This document shows positions 8,595 to 15,379 of a DNA stretch of 33,430 bases, one piece after another (within the stretch, counting starts at the first letter, position 1; each line of letters starts with the position of its first letter). Origin of the DNA: an uncultured Collinsella sp. (GTDB taxonomy: Bacteria > Actinomycetota > Coriobacteriia > Coriobacteriales > Coriobacteriaceae); contig CAAENB010000053.1 in the NCBI GenBank assembly GCA_900757235.1, positions 1-33,430 of the forward strand, given 5' to 3'. A program made the translations under genes and the position numbers. Below the pieces are notes generated by a model, which ran no database searches, was not told the DNA's origin, and saw only the letters and a program-made list of their open reading frames with translations.

Positions 8595-9116
8595 CTACTT
8601 GTCCATATCGATCAGGCCGTCCATCACGTGGACGGAAATTGTTCCTGTGTCGGGAAGATCGAGCACAACCTGCTCGATCACGGGAATCAGTACCTCGCCG
8701 TACCGATCACCCTCGACAACCCAAACATCGTTAGCGGGCGTCGACATGATCTCGACGATCGTGCCGAGCGAACCGCAGCGCTCGTCGACCACCTCGCGAC
8801 CCATCAGGTCGATATAGGCAGCGTCAAGCGAATCGAGCTCAAAGTCGTCACGATTTGCCAACACGTAGCATCCCGTGATGCCCTCGGCGGCCGTCAAGTC
8901 GTCAATGCCCTCAAACGAGACCAGATCGCCATCGCCCGTATCGGTGACGGACACGACCGTGCAAAAGCGGTCGCGCTTGAGCGCCGGCGGCGTCAGGGCG
9001 ACGCGCATACCCGGCTCTAATACAGAAGGAAGCCCCCGCAGCGGCTGCGCGAGGACCTCCCCCTTCCTTCCGTGCGGCTTGACCACACGGGCGATGTTTT
9101 TGTACTGGGACCTCAA
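8595..9116 (-). CDS. rimM: Ribosome maturation factor RimM
   Basis: RimM binds S19 and helps the 30S head assemble. The N-terminal motif IARVVKPHGRKGEV (residues 8-21) is typical, followed by the barrel fold; the PRC-type C-terminal half (about 95-173) contains DLMGREVVDE. Length 173 is normal. The start is TTG at 9116 with only a close AGGA upstream; no in-frame ATG lies near the conserved N-terminus, so TTG is the best choice. The gene starts four bases after the khpA stop. Confidence 0.93.
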   Translation of the reverse strand: MRSQYKNIARVVKPHGRKGEVLAQPLRGLPSVLEPGMRVALTPPALKRDRFCTVVSVTDTGDGDLVSFEGIDDLTAAEGITGCYVLANRDDFELDSLDAAYIDLMGREVVDERCGSLGTIVEIMSTPANDVWVVEGDRYGEVLIPVIEQVVLDLPDTGTISVHVMDGLIDMDK

Positions 9117-9120
9117 GGTC

Positions 9121-9405
9121 CTAGCCCAGAACCTCTACCTCGACAGCAGTGTCGAGGCGAGCGGCCAGCGCACGGGCGAGCGTGCGAATGGCCTTGATGG
9201 TACGGCCACGACGGCCGATGACCTTAGCAACGTCATCCTCGGCGACCGAAACCTCAATCGTGGAGGCGCCGTCACCATCGATGACCTCAAGGCTCACGGA
9301 ATCCGGGTCGTCGACGATCTGAACAACGAGATATTCGACGAGATCGGCGATGCGATCTGAGAGCATTGCCTCACCCTCGAGCTGTGCAGCGTCAACCTCA
9401 GGCAC
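9121..9405 (-). CDS. khpA: KH-domain RNA-binding protein KhpA
   Basis: This small RNA-binding protein of the KhpA/YlqC family is linked in Gram-positive bacteria to sRNA binding and cell-wall elongation. The KH signature VIGRRGRTIKAIR sits near residues 61-73. GTG 9405 is preceded by GAGGAG in the tail of rpsP with good spacing, giving 94 residues; a later ATG at 9366 would give about 81, nearer the family norm. The place between rpsP and rimM is the standard one. Confidence 0.92.
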   Translation of the reverse strand: MPEVDAAQLEGEAMLSDRIADLVEYLVVQIVDDPDSVSLEVIDGDGASTIEVSVAEDDVAKVIGRRGRTIKAIRTLARALAARLDTAVEVEVLG

Positions 9406-9408
9406 GAT

Positions 9409-9750
9409 TTACTCCTCGGCGCCCTCAGCGGCCTCAGCGGCAGCCTTAGCGGCCTCGGCCTCTTTGGCGAGCTGCTTCTTGGACTTCTTGACGACGGTCT
9501 CGGTCTTCTCGCCCTCGTTGGCGGCCTTGACCAGAGCGGCGACGGCGTCGGTGAGCTGAGCGCCCTTGGACTGCCAGTCGGCGATCTTCTCGAGGTCGAG
9601 GTTGATGGTCTTGGGGGCGGTCATCGGGTTGTAGCGGCCAACCTCCTCGATGATACGACCGTCACGCGGGGCGCGGGAATCGGCGACGACGACACGGTAG
9701 TACGGACGCTTCTTAGCGCCGTGACGAGCAAGGCGAATCTTGACTGCCAA
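9409..9750 (-). CDS. rpsP: 30S ribosomal protein S16
   Basis: S16 is a primary assembly protein of the small subunit. The N-terminus AVKIRLARHGAKKRPYYR after the initiator is diagnostic. The start is TTG at 9750, preceded by GGAGGAG; the longer reading from 9786 would add 12 residues without a ribosome-binding site. The 113 residues exceed the usual 80-90 because of an Ala/Glu/Lys-rich tail from about residue 80, a kind of extension also seen in other actinobacterial S16 proteins. It heads the rpsP-khpA-rimM-trmD-lepB group and has its own promoter (9807-9835). Confidence 0.97.
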   Translation of the reverse strand: MAVKIRLARHGAKKRPYYRVVVADSRAPRDGRIIEEVGRYNPMTAPKTINLDLEKIADWQSKGAQLTDAVAALVKAANEGEKTETVVKKSKKQLAKEAEAAKAAAEAAEGAEE

Positions 9751-9806
9751 AGGAAACTCCTCCAACCAAGCAGCTTTAGGCTGCAACTACAAACAAACAG
9801 TTGAAC

Positions 9807-9835
9807 ATAATACGCCATCGACGCGGGCAGGTGAA
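9807..9835 (-). promoter_or_regulatory. Promoter of the rpsP operon
   Basis: On the minus strand TTCACC (9830-9835) and TATTAT (9807-9812) are exactly 17 bases apart, a good sigma-70 type match. The predicted start near 9800 gives a leader of about 50 bases before the rpsP TTG. A small CAACT/AGTTG dyad lies in the leader. Confidence 0.7.
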
Positions 9836-9869
9836 GTCCGTGAGACCAACTTCTTCGGTGTAGTCGAGG

Positions 9870-9905
9870 GCAAATCCATATCTTAGACAAGAATTCGGGA
9901 TTTGC
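9870..9905. repeat. Inverted repeat in the rpsP-dinB divergent region
   Basis: GCAAATCC (9870-9877) and GGATTTGC (9898-9905) form a perfect 8-bp dyad around 20 bases. It sits between the divergent promoters and could be an operator. No known binding site is recognised, and an 8-bp dyad can occur by chance. Confidence 0.3.
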
Positions 9906-9939
9906 AAGCACATACACGCACCCCACATGAGCTGCGCGG

Positions 9940-9976
9940 TATACTCATGACATGGAAAGACGCGAACATACATACG
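9940..9976 (+). promoter_or_regulatory. Candidate dinB promoter -10 with a LexA-like site
   Basis: TATACT (9940-9945) is a good -10 but has no convincing -35. Just downstream, CGAACATACATACG (9963-9976) agrees at 12 of 14 positions with the Gram-positive SOS box CGAACRNRYGTTYG; both mismatches fall in the second half-site. This position would suit LexA repression of an error-prone polymerase. It is a match by eye only. Confidence 0.35.
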
Positions 9977-9990
9977 GTTATGAGGATGCC

Positions 9991-11205
9991 ATGGGCGTCA
10001 CACCACCTCCCTGGACGGGCCCGGCGGTGGGTCTGATGGACCTTGATGCGTTTTTTGCGAGCGTGGAGATGCTCGATCATCCCGAGTGGCGCGGCAAGCC
10101 GCTCATCGTGGGTGGCGATGCCGATTCCCGCGGCGTTGTGTCCACTTGCTCATACGAGGCACGTCGCTTTGGCGTGCACTCCGCCATGCCCTCGGCCGAG
10201 GCGCGGCGCCTGTGCCCGCAAGCCATTTGGACGCACGGGCATTTTGATCGCTATCGTGAGGTCAGCGCGCAGGTCATGGCGATTCTCGCCGACGAGACCC
10301 CGCGTGTTGAGCGCGTATCCATCGACGAAGCCTTTATCGATCTCACACCGGGCCGCTTTGCGCCCGAAGACCCGCTGCTGGTTGCGCGACGTATAAGCGA
10401 CCGCGTGGCAGCGCTGGGAGTGACGTGCTCCATTGGCGTGGGCTGCAACAAGACGGTCGCAAAGATCGCAAGCGAGCGGGATAAGCCGTTTGGGCTGACC
10501 ATCGTGCGCCCCGGAACCGAGCAGCGCTTTTTGGCCGCGCTGCCGGTATCTGCCATGAGCGGCATCGGGCGCTCGGCCGAGGAGCGACTGCGCCGCATGC
10601 GCATCTACACCCTCGGCGAGCTATCACGTGCACCGGAATCCACCTTGGCCTCTATTTTTGGCGTCAACGGCGAGCGCATGCGTCAGCGTGCGCTGGGACT
10701 CGAAATCTCTGAAGTCACGAGCCTCGATGAAGAGCGCGAGGTCAAGTCAGTCAGCAATGAACGCACCTTTGCTAAAGATTTGACTGAGCGTGGGGATATT
10801 GAGGCGGCGATTGCGCTGTTGGGAGAGTCAGTGGGACGCCGTCTGCGCCGTCAGGGACTAACAGGCGCCACGGTGACGCTCAAGCTTAAGTATTCGTATG
10901 GCAGCGGGCGTACGGCACAGCGCCGGCTGCCTCATCCGACCGACGATGAGAACATCTTCGTGGCGGTTGCACTCGAACTGCTCGACAACATCTGGCAGGA
11001 AGGAATGCACGTTCGCTTAGCAGGCATCGGCATGAGCGACTTTGACCATCAGGGAGGCATCCAGACTGACCTGTTCTGCGAAGTCGATGACCGCGGGGCC
11101 CAATCCAGCGACCGACGCGACCTCTCCGTCGCAATTGACGCCGTCCGCGACAAGTTCGGCGACACCGCCCTATCCTTCGGCCGCCAATCCCGCTTCAACG
11201 ATTAA
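9991..11205 (+). CDS. dinB: DNA polymerase IV (Y-family, DinB)
   Basis: This is an error-prone translesion polymerase. From ATG 9991, metal-binding Asp17 and Asp19 lie in LMDLDAFFASVE, and the catalytic Asp112-Glu113 in SIDEAFIDL. SIGVGCNKTVAKIAS and the following helix-hairpin-helix region (GIGRSAEERL) complete the palm and thumb, and the little-finger domain takes up about 240-350. A clamp-binding motif QTDLF is near residue 364. I chose ATG 9991 because GAGG sits five bases before it; an in-frame ATG at 9952 coincides with the expected transcription start of TATACT and would need leaderless translation. It is a single-gene unit running against its neighbours. Confidence 0.94.
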   Translation: MGVTPPPWTGPAVGLMDLDAFFASVEMLDHPEWRGKPLIVGGDADSRGVVSTCSYEARRFGVHSAMPSAEARRLCPQAIWTHGHFDRYREVSAQVMAILADETPRVERVSIDEAFIDLTPGRFAPEDPLLVARRISDRVAALGVTCSIGVGCNKTVAKIASERDKPFGLTIVRPGTEQRFLAALPVSAMSGIGRSAEERLRRMRIYTLGELSRAPESTLASIFGVNGERMRQRALGLEISEVTSLDEEREVKSVSNERTFAKDLTERGDIEAAIALLGESVGRRLRRQGLTGATVTLKLKYSYGSGRTAQRRLPHPTDDENIFVAVALELLDNIWQEGMHVRLAGIGMSDFDHQGGIQTDLFCEVDDRGAQSSDRRDLSVAIDAVRDKFGDTALSFGRQSRFND

Positions 11206-11228
11206 CCGCCTTTGGGCAAAAAGAAAAA

Positions 11229-11261
11229 ACCGAACCGCCCAACAAAGATGAGCGGTTCGGT
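11229..11261 (-). terminator. Rho-independent terminator after rsfS
   Basis: A perfect 10-bp stem (ACCGAACCGC 11229-11238 with GCGGTTCGGT 11252-11261) is followed on the minus strand by TTTTTTCTTTTT. It ends the obgE-nadD-yqeK-rsfS unit. On the plus strand it may also help to stop dinB transcription, although the T-run in that direction is about 15 bases away. Confidence 0.88.
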
Positions 11262-11271
11262 GAACGGTAGG

Positions 11272-11305
11272 AATGATTTTTTATCCTCGTCCCAGAAAAA
11301 TCATT
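11272..11305. repeat. Second inverted repeat touching the rsfS stop codon
   Basis: AATGATTTTT (11272-11281) and AAAAATCATT (11296-11305) form a perfect 10-bp dyad with a 14-base centre containing GGGACG on the minus strand. The arm reaches the first base of the rsfS stop complement. Its location at a gene end and its GGGACG element recall the larger repeat at 3174-3284. Confidence 0.6.
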
Positions 11306-11760
11306 TAGAGGAGGTTGAGGGGGAGCTGGGGGGCGTCTCCCCAGAGTTTCTCGAGGCGGTAGAAGTCGCGGGCTTCGGGAGTGAAGACGTGGACGACAAC
11401 CGAACCATAGTCCATGAGCATCCAGGTCTTCTGCTCGCGACCTTCGATGGAGAACGGGTGCTCACCGCAAGCCTCGGCGACCTTCTCCTCGATCTCGTCG
11501 ACGATAGAATCGACCTGACGGTTATTGGCACCGGTGGCGAGCACAAAGTAGTCGCACACATCGGAGAGCTCGGTCAGATCGAGCACCTGCACGTCCTCGC
11601 CCTTCTTGTCGTAGGCGGCCTGCGCGGCGGCACGGGCGACATCCTCGGCGGCGACGCCGCTCGCGGACAGCGAGGCGGCGGTGCGGTCGGACGTGGCAAC
11701 GAAGCTCTTGTGCTCCACATCTTTAAGAATCTGCTCGTCGGTCATGGTCTCGTCGGCCAT
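11305..11760 (-). CDS. rsfS: Ribosomal silencing factor RsfS
   Basis: RsfS binds L14 and blocks subunit joining when nutrients are scarce. The core begins near residue 46 (AAYDKKGEDVQVLDL) and includes CDYFVLATGANNRQV and the C-terminal block WMLMDYGSVVVHVFTPEARDFYRLEKLWGDA. ATG 11760 follows AGAGG at good spacing, giving 151 residues; the family is usually about 110, so there is an N-terminal extension of roughly 45 residues with no recognised domain. An upstream in-frame GTG (11781) has weaker support. The gene closes the nadD-yqeK-rsfS group, the usual order. Confidence 0.94.
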   Translation of the reverse strand: MADETMTDEQILKDVEHKSFVATSDRTAASLSASGVAAEDVARAAAQAAYDKKGEDVQVLDLTELSDVCDYFVLATGANNRQVDSIVDEIEEKVAEACGEHPFSIEGREQKTWMLMDYGSVVVHVFTPEARDFYRLEKLWGDAPQLPLNLL

Positions 11761-11788
11761 GGAATACCTCTTTCTAGACACACCCGAG

Positions 11789-12397
11789 CTAGCGTAGCTG
11801 GGCGTAATGGTTGTAAATCGAAATAGCCGTGGGATAAAGATAGCGCCCGGACTGGATCACATAGACCAGACCCTGCGCAAAACAGGAGAAGAACAACTCA
11901 TCGAGCGAGGACTTCCCCACCATCTTGCGCAGCGCGTGGGCATAATCACCATGACGGTTGGGCTCGATGGCATCGGCCACAAAGACCACCATATCGAGCG
12001 GCGTCATGTCGCAGGCGCCTACGGTGTGACGGTCGACAGCCTGGAAAACGGCCGGCGATAGCTCGGGAAATAGCTGCGGAAGCTCATAGGCGGCTACCGG
12101 GCCATGCAGAAGCGGTGTCGCGGCCGAAGGAGAGCCGGCAACCTTGATGCCGTAGTGCAGTGCGCGGGCAACGAGCTCGTCATCGGAGAGTACCTTATCC
12201 CAGTCATGGATCAGACCGGCGGCCGCGGCATCAAAGCGGTCGACACCGTATACCTCGGCTAGGTGCAGCGCAGTCTCGGCAACCCCGAGCGAATGAACGT
12301 AGCGCTTACGTTTATCCTTCATGCGCACATCGAGCAACTCGTGGATACGCGTCAACAGTGCGCGCTCGTCGCCCTCAAACTGATCTTCTACCGACAA
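11789..12397 (-). CDS. yqeK: HD-domain phosphohydrolase, YqeK family
   Basis: YqeK proteins hydrolyse diadenosine tetraphosphate symmetrically in Gram-positive bacteria. The HD metal site is visible: His35 in VHSLGVAE, His64-Asp65 in IHDWDK, then a later HGPVAA block, VDRHTVG, and the final Asp in VFVADAIEP. Length 202 fits. The start is TTG 12397 with GGGGGAG four bases upstream. It lies between nadD and rsfS, the standard context. The substrate is assigned by family only. Confidence 0.92.
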   Translation of the reverse strand: MSVEDQFEGDERALLTRIHELLDVRMKDKRKRYVHSLGVAETALHLAEVYGVDRFDAAAAGLIHDWDKVLSDDELVARALHYGIKVAGSPSAATPLLHGPVAAYELPQLFPELSPAVFQAVDRHTVGACDMTPLDMVVFVADAIEPNRHGDYAHALRKMVGKSSLDELFFSCFAQGLVYVIQSGRYLYPTAISIYNHYAQLR

Positions 12398-12409
12398 CGT
12401 TCTCCCCCA

Positions 12410-13087
12410 TCACTCAAAATCGTCTTGCCCGAGATCGGCATACAGGCCGCGTTTGCGGATATAGCCGAGCACGGACTCGCTCGTAAGATAGCGCACGCTC
12501 ATGCCGCGGGCAACCCGCTTGCGGATATTGGTCGAGCTAATCGCCAGCGCCGGGATCTGGATATACCGTACGTCAAACGGCAGGCCCGACTCTTTGATTC
12601 GCGCCCGGGCCGTATCGATATCAAAGCCGGGACGTGTCGCAGCAATAAAGGTTGCCAGTTCGGCAATCTCATCAGCATTGTGCCAGGTCACTATATCGAT
12701 AATCGCATCGGCACCCGTAATAAAGTAGAGCTTTACCTGAGGCGGGTAAAAGTCGCGAAGGGCATGAAGCGTATCGGCCGTATAGGTCACGCCCGGACGA
12801 TCGATCTCGAAGCGGCTCGCCAAAAAAGCCGGATTCGCAGCGGTGGCGAGGACCGTCATGGCATAACGGTCCTCGGCAGGCGTCACCGGCTTGTCAAGCT
12901 TAAAAGCAGGAGAGCCCGCCGGCATAAAGAGCACGGCATCCAAGTCGAGGGACTCACGCGCCTGCTCAGCGGTTACCAAGTGCCCGTAATGAATCGGGTC
13001 AAAGGTGCCGCCCATAATGCCAAGCCGAAACTCCTGCCCATCCTTGATAGGCAGCTCGGGCAAACCGATTCCACCGCGCAGCGACAT
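12410..13087 (-). CDS. nadD: Nicotinate-nucleotide adenylyltransferase
   Basis: NadD adenylates nicotinate mononucleotide to deamido-NAD in NAD synthesis. The nucleotidyltransferase motif GGTFDPIHYGH spans residues 26-36 (HxGH 33-36), and the second signature is ISSTNIRKR near the C-terminus. The 225 residues include about 20 N-terminal residues before the fold begins. There is no alternative start nearer the core, so ATG 13087 stands. It starts three bases after the obgE stop. Confidence 0.95.
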   Translation of the reverse strand: MSLRGGIGLPELPIKDGQEFRLGIMGGTFDPIHYGHLVTAEQARESLDLDAVLFMPAGSPAFKLDKPVTPAEDRYAMTVLATAANPAFLASRFEIDRPGVTYTADTLHALRDFYPPQVKLYFITGADAIIDIVTWHNADEIAELATFIAATRPGFDIDTARARIKESGLPFDVRYIQIPALAISSTNIRKRVARGMSVRYLTSESVLGYIRKRGLYADLGQDDFE

Positions 13088-13090
13088 GGC

Positions 13091-14557
13091 TTACTCGCCC
13101 TCCGGGGTCTCGGCATCGTCCGCGGCACCCGCCGCATCGACAACCTCGACGCCCTCATCCGCAGCATCGGTCATGTCAATGGTCTCAACGGCAACGTCCT
13201 CGCCAGCATCCTCGAGCTCCTCGTACTCCGAGAAGTCCTCGGCGCCCTCAAAGTCAAAGGCGCGCTGGCAAATGCGGACCTCGTCGCCCGCACGGCAGCC
13301 TGCCTTCTCGAGCGCGTCGTCAACACCCATGCGCGCAAACTTATGCTGCAGGTAGATGACGGCTTCCTCGTTTTCCCAGTCGGTCTGGATGACCATGCGC
13401 TCGATGGCGCGACCGACCACGCGGAAGGCATGGGACTCTTCCTGGACAATGCGGAAACGCTTCTCACGCTGCAGGCGGCGGCGCTCCCACTCATCGTCGC
13501 GCAGAACGACCGGCTCATCGGAGACAGTCAACTCGGCGCGCAGCTTAGCCACCTGCTCGCCCACGGCAAGCATCAGCGTGTTGAGGCCGGCGCCCGTCAC
13601 AGCAGACACGGCAAAGAACATATGTCCATCGTCGAGCGCTGCACGCTTGAGGTCGGCAATCTTGTCGGCCGTGCCCGGCGCGTCGCACTTGTTGGCAACG
13701 ACGATCTGCGGACGCTCCGAAAGCTCGGCGCCATACTGCTCGAGCTCGCGGTTGATGATGTGGTAATCCTCGACCGGATCGCGATCCTCAAAACCACCCG
13801 TCATGTCGACGACATGCATGATCAGGGCCGTACGCTCAATGTGGCGCAGGAACTGGTGACCCAGGCCCTTGCCTTCGCTCGCGCCCTCGATAAGACCGGG
13901 GACGTCGGCAACGACATAAGAATATTCGCCGGCACGCACCATGCCCAGATTGGGCACGAGCGTGGTAAACGGGTAGTCAGCAATCTTGGGGCGGGCGGCA
14001 CTCATGCGTGCAATGAGCGATGACTTACCCACCGAGGGAAAGCCCACGAGTGCGGCATCGGCCATAAGCTTCATCTCGAGCTCAATCCAGTGCTCCTCTG
14101 CCGGTTCGCCCAGCTGAGCAAACGCGGGCGCGCGGCGCACCGACGTCACAAAGTGCGTGTTGCCCAAGCCGCCGGCGCCACCAGGGGCCACGACAACGCG
14201 CTCGCCATCGTGCACCAGATCGGCAATCTCGAACATCGGGGTCTGCGTCTCGGGGTCGAGCTCGCGCACCACGGTACCCATAGGGACCTTGAGAATCAGG
14301 TCCTCGCCGCTCTTACCGTTACGACGGGCACCCTGCCCGTGCGTGCCGCGCTCGGCGCGGAAGTGATGCTTAAAGCGGTAATCGATCAGCGAAGACAGCT
14401 GAGCATCGGCCTGGATGACGACATTGCCGCCACGACCGCCGTCGCCGCCATCGGGGCCGCCCTTGGGGACAAATGCCTCACGCCTAAACGACATGCATCC
14501 GGCTCCGCCGTCGCCGCCGCACACGTTAATGCGGCTGATATCGGTGAACTGTGACAA
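13091..14557 (-). CDS. obgE: GTPase Obg (CgtA)
   Basis: Obg is a ribosome-associated GTPase needed for 50S maturation and linked to stress signalling. The glycine-rich Obg domain (1-158) starts with GGDGGAGCMSFRREAFVPKG. The G domain follows, with G1 GFPSVGKSS (172-180), G3 DVPG (218-221) and G4 NKCD (289-292). A C-terminal OCT domain covers about 365-440, then an acidic Ala/Asp/Glu tail of some 45 residues. Length is 488. TTG 14557 has GGAGG eight bases upstream. The T-run of a terminator lies immediately before that site, so expression may depend on read-through or an internal promoter. Confidence 0.96.
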   Translation of the reverse strand: MSQFTDISRINVCGGDGGAGCMSFRREAFVPKGGPDGGDGGRGGNVVIQADAQLSSLIDYRFKHHFRAERGTHGQGARRNGKSGEDLILKVPMGTVVRELDPETQTPMFEIADLVHDGERVVVAPGGAGGLGNTHFVTSVRRAPAFAQLGEPAEEHWIELEMKLMADAALVGFPSVGKSSLIARMSAARPKIADYPFTTLVPNLGMVRAGEYSYVVADVPGLIEGASEGKGLGHQFLRHIERTALIMHVVDMTGGFEDRDPVEDYHIINRELEQYGAELSERPQIVVANKCDAPGTADKIADLKRAALDDGHMFFAVSAVTGAGLNTLMLAVGEQVAKLRAELTVSDEPVVLRDDEWERRRLQREKRFRIVQEESHAFRVVGRAIERMVIQTDWENEEAVIYLQHKFARMGVDDALEKAGCRAGDEVRICQRAFDFEGAEDFSEYEELEDAGEDVAVETIDMTDAADEGVEVVDAAGAADDAETPEGE

Positions 14558-14571
14558 CAGAATCGCCTCCT

Positions 14572-14617
14572 ACAAAAAAGAGGGAGACCCTTGAATCCTA
14601 AAACTCAAGTGCCTCCC
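14572..14617 (-). terminator. Terminator between rpmA and obgE
   Basis: On the minus strand GGGAG-GCA-CTTGA pairs with TCAAG-GGT-CTCCC around a 10-base loop, and TCTTTTTT follows. Only two or three bases then separate the T-run from the GGAGG of obgE. It should partly or wholly end rplU-rpmA transcripts and limit the flow into obgE. Confidence 0.78.
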
Positions 14618-14642
14618 ACATATGTGCTCTATGAAGGGTGAA

Positions 14643-14900
14643 TTACGCGTTCGCGAGCGGGCGTACGCTGACCCTGTGCTTGATACCCTTGTGGAACTCA
14701 ACGGTACCGTCGACCAGCGCGAACAGCGTGTCGTCCTTGCCACGGCCAACGTTCTCACCCGGGTGGATGTGAGTGCCGTGCTGACGGACGAGAATCGTGC
14801 CCGTGGTTACCGTCTGGCCGGCATAGCGCTTCGTGCCAAGGCGCTGACCGCGGGAGTCACGGCCATTACGGGAGGAACCGAGTCCTTTTTTGTGTGCCAT
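14643..14900 (-). CDS. rpmA: 50S ribosomal protein L27
   Basis: L27 reaches the peptidyl-transferase centre with its N-terminus. The sequence starts MAHKKGLGSSRNGRDS, the mature form, with no N-terminal pre-sequence of the Firmicutes kind that Prp protease removes. Length 85 is normal. ATG 14900 follows GAGTAGG. It lies 33 bases after rplU with no prp gene between them, consistent with the missing pre-sequence. Confidence 0.97.
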   Translation of the reverse strand: MAHKKGLGSSRNGRDSRGQRLGTKRYAGQTVTTGTILVRQHGTHIHPGENVGRGKDDTLFALVDGTVEFHKGIKHRVSVRPLANA

Positions 14901-14933
14901 TGTGTATACCTACTCTTTCGTTACGAGTGTAAT

Positions 14934-15308
14934 CTACTCGGCGACGGGAGCCTCGGCAACAGCCTCGGCCTCTGCCTTGACAGCCTTCTTGGCGCGGGAC
15001 GTAGCCTGGACCTTCACGATCTTCAGCTTGGTGAGCTGCTGACGGTGACCCTTCAGACGACGATAGCGCTTACGCTTGTGGAACTTGAAGACCAGCTGCT
15101 TCTCGCCCTTGAACTGCTCAACGATCTGAGCGGTAACCTTGGCCTTGGCCAGCTTGTCGGGATCGGTGACGATCTTCTTACCATCGTTGAGGAAGATAAC
15201 CGGCAGGGTGACCTTGTCGCCCTCATTGCCCTCGATCTTCTCGACGGTGATGACATCGTCGGTGGCGACCTTGTACTGCTTGCCGCCCGTGTTAACGATT
15301 GCGTACAT
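14934..15308 (-). CDS. rplU: 50S ribosomal protein L21
   Basis: L21 binds 23S rRNA and partners L20 in 50S assembly. The start MYAIVNTGGKQYKV is diagnostic. I chose ATG 15308 because AAGGGC lies about ten bases before it; an in-frame ATG at 15329 has no ribosome-binding site. The 124 residues exceed the usual 102-104 because of an Ala/Glu-rich tail after the conserved KRKRYRRLKGHRQ region. It is the first gene behind a strong promoter (15351-15379). Confidence 0.97.
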   Translation of the reverse strand: MYAIVNTGGKQYKVATDDVITVEKIEGNEGDKVTLPVIFLNDGKKIVTDPDKLAKAKVTAQIVEQFKGEKQLVFKFHKRKRYRRLKGHRQQLTKLKIVKVQATSRAKKAVKAEAEAVAEAPVAE

Positions 15309-15350
15309 GTTTACTTGCCCTTCATGCATCAGTTAGTGCAACAGCCGAAT

Positions 15351-15379
15351 ATAGTAGCAGGCGAAAATACCCCCGTCAA
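15351..15379 (-). promoter_or_regulatory. Promoter of rplU-rpmA
   Basis: On the minus strand TTGACG (15374-15379) and TACTAT (15351-15356) are separated by exactly 17 bases. The TGA inside the -35 is also the stop codon of the preceding gene. The predicted start near 15344 gives a leader of about 36 bases. Confidence 0.8.
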
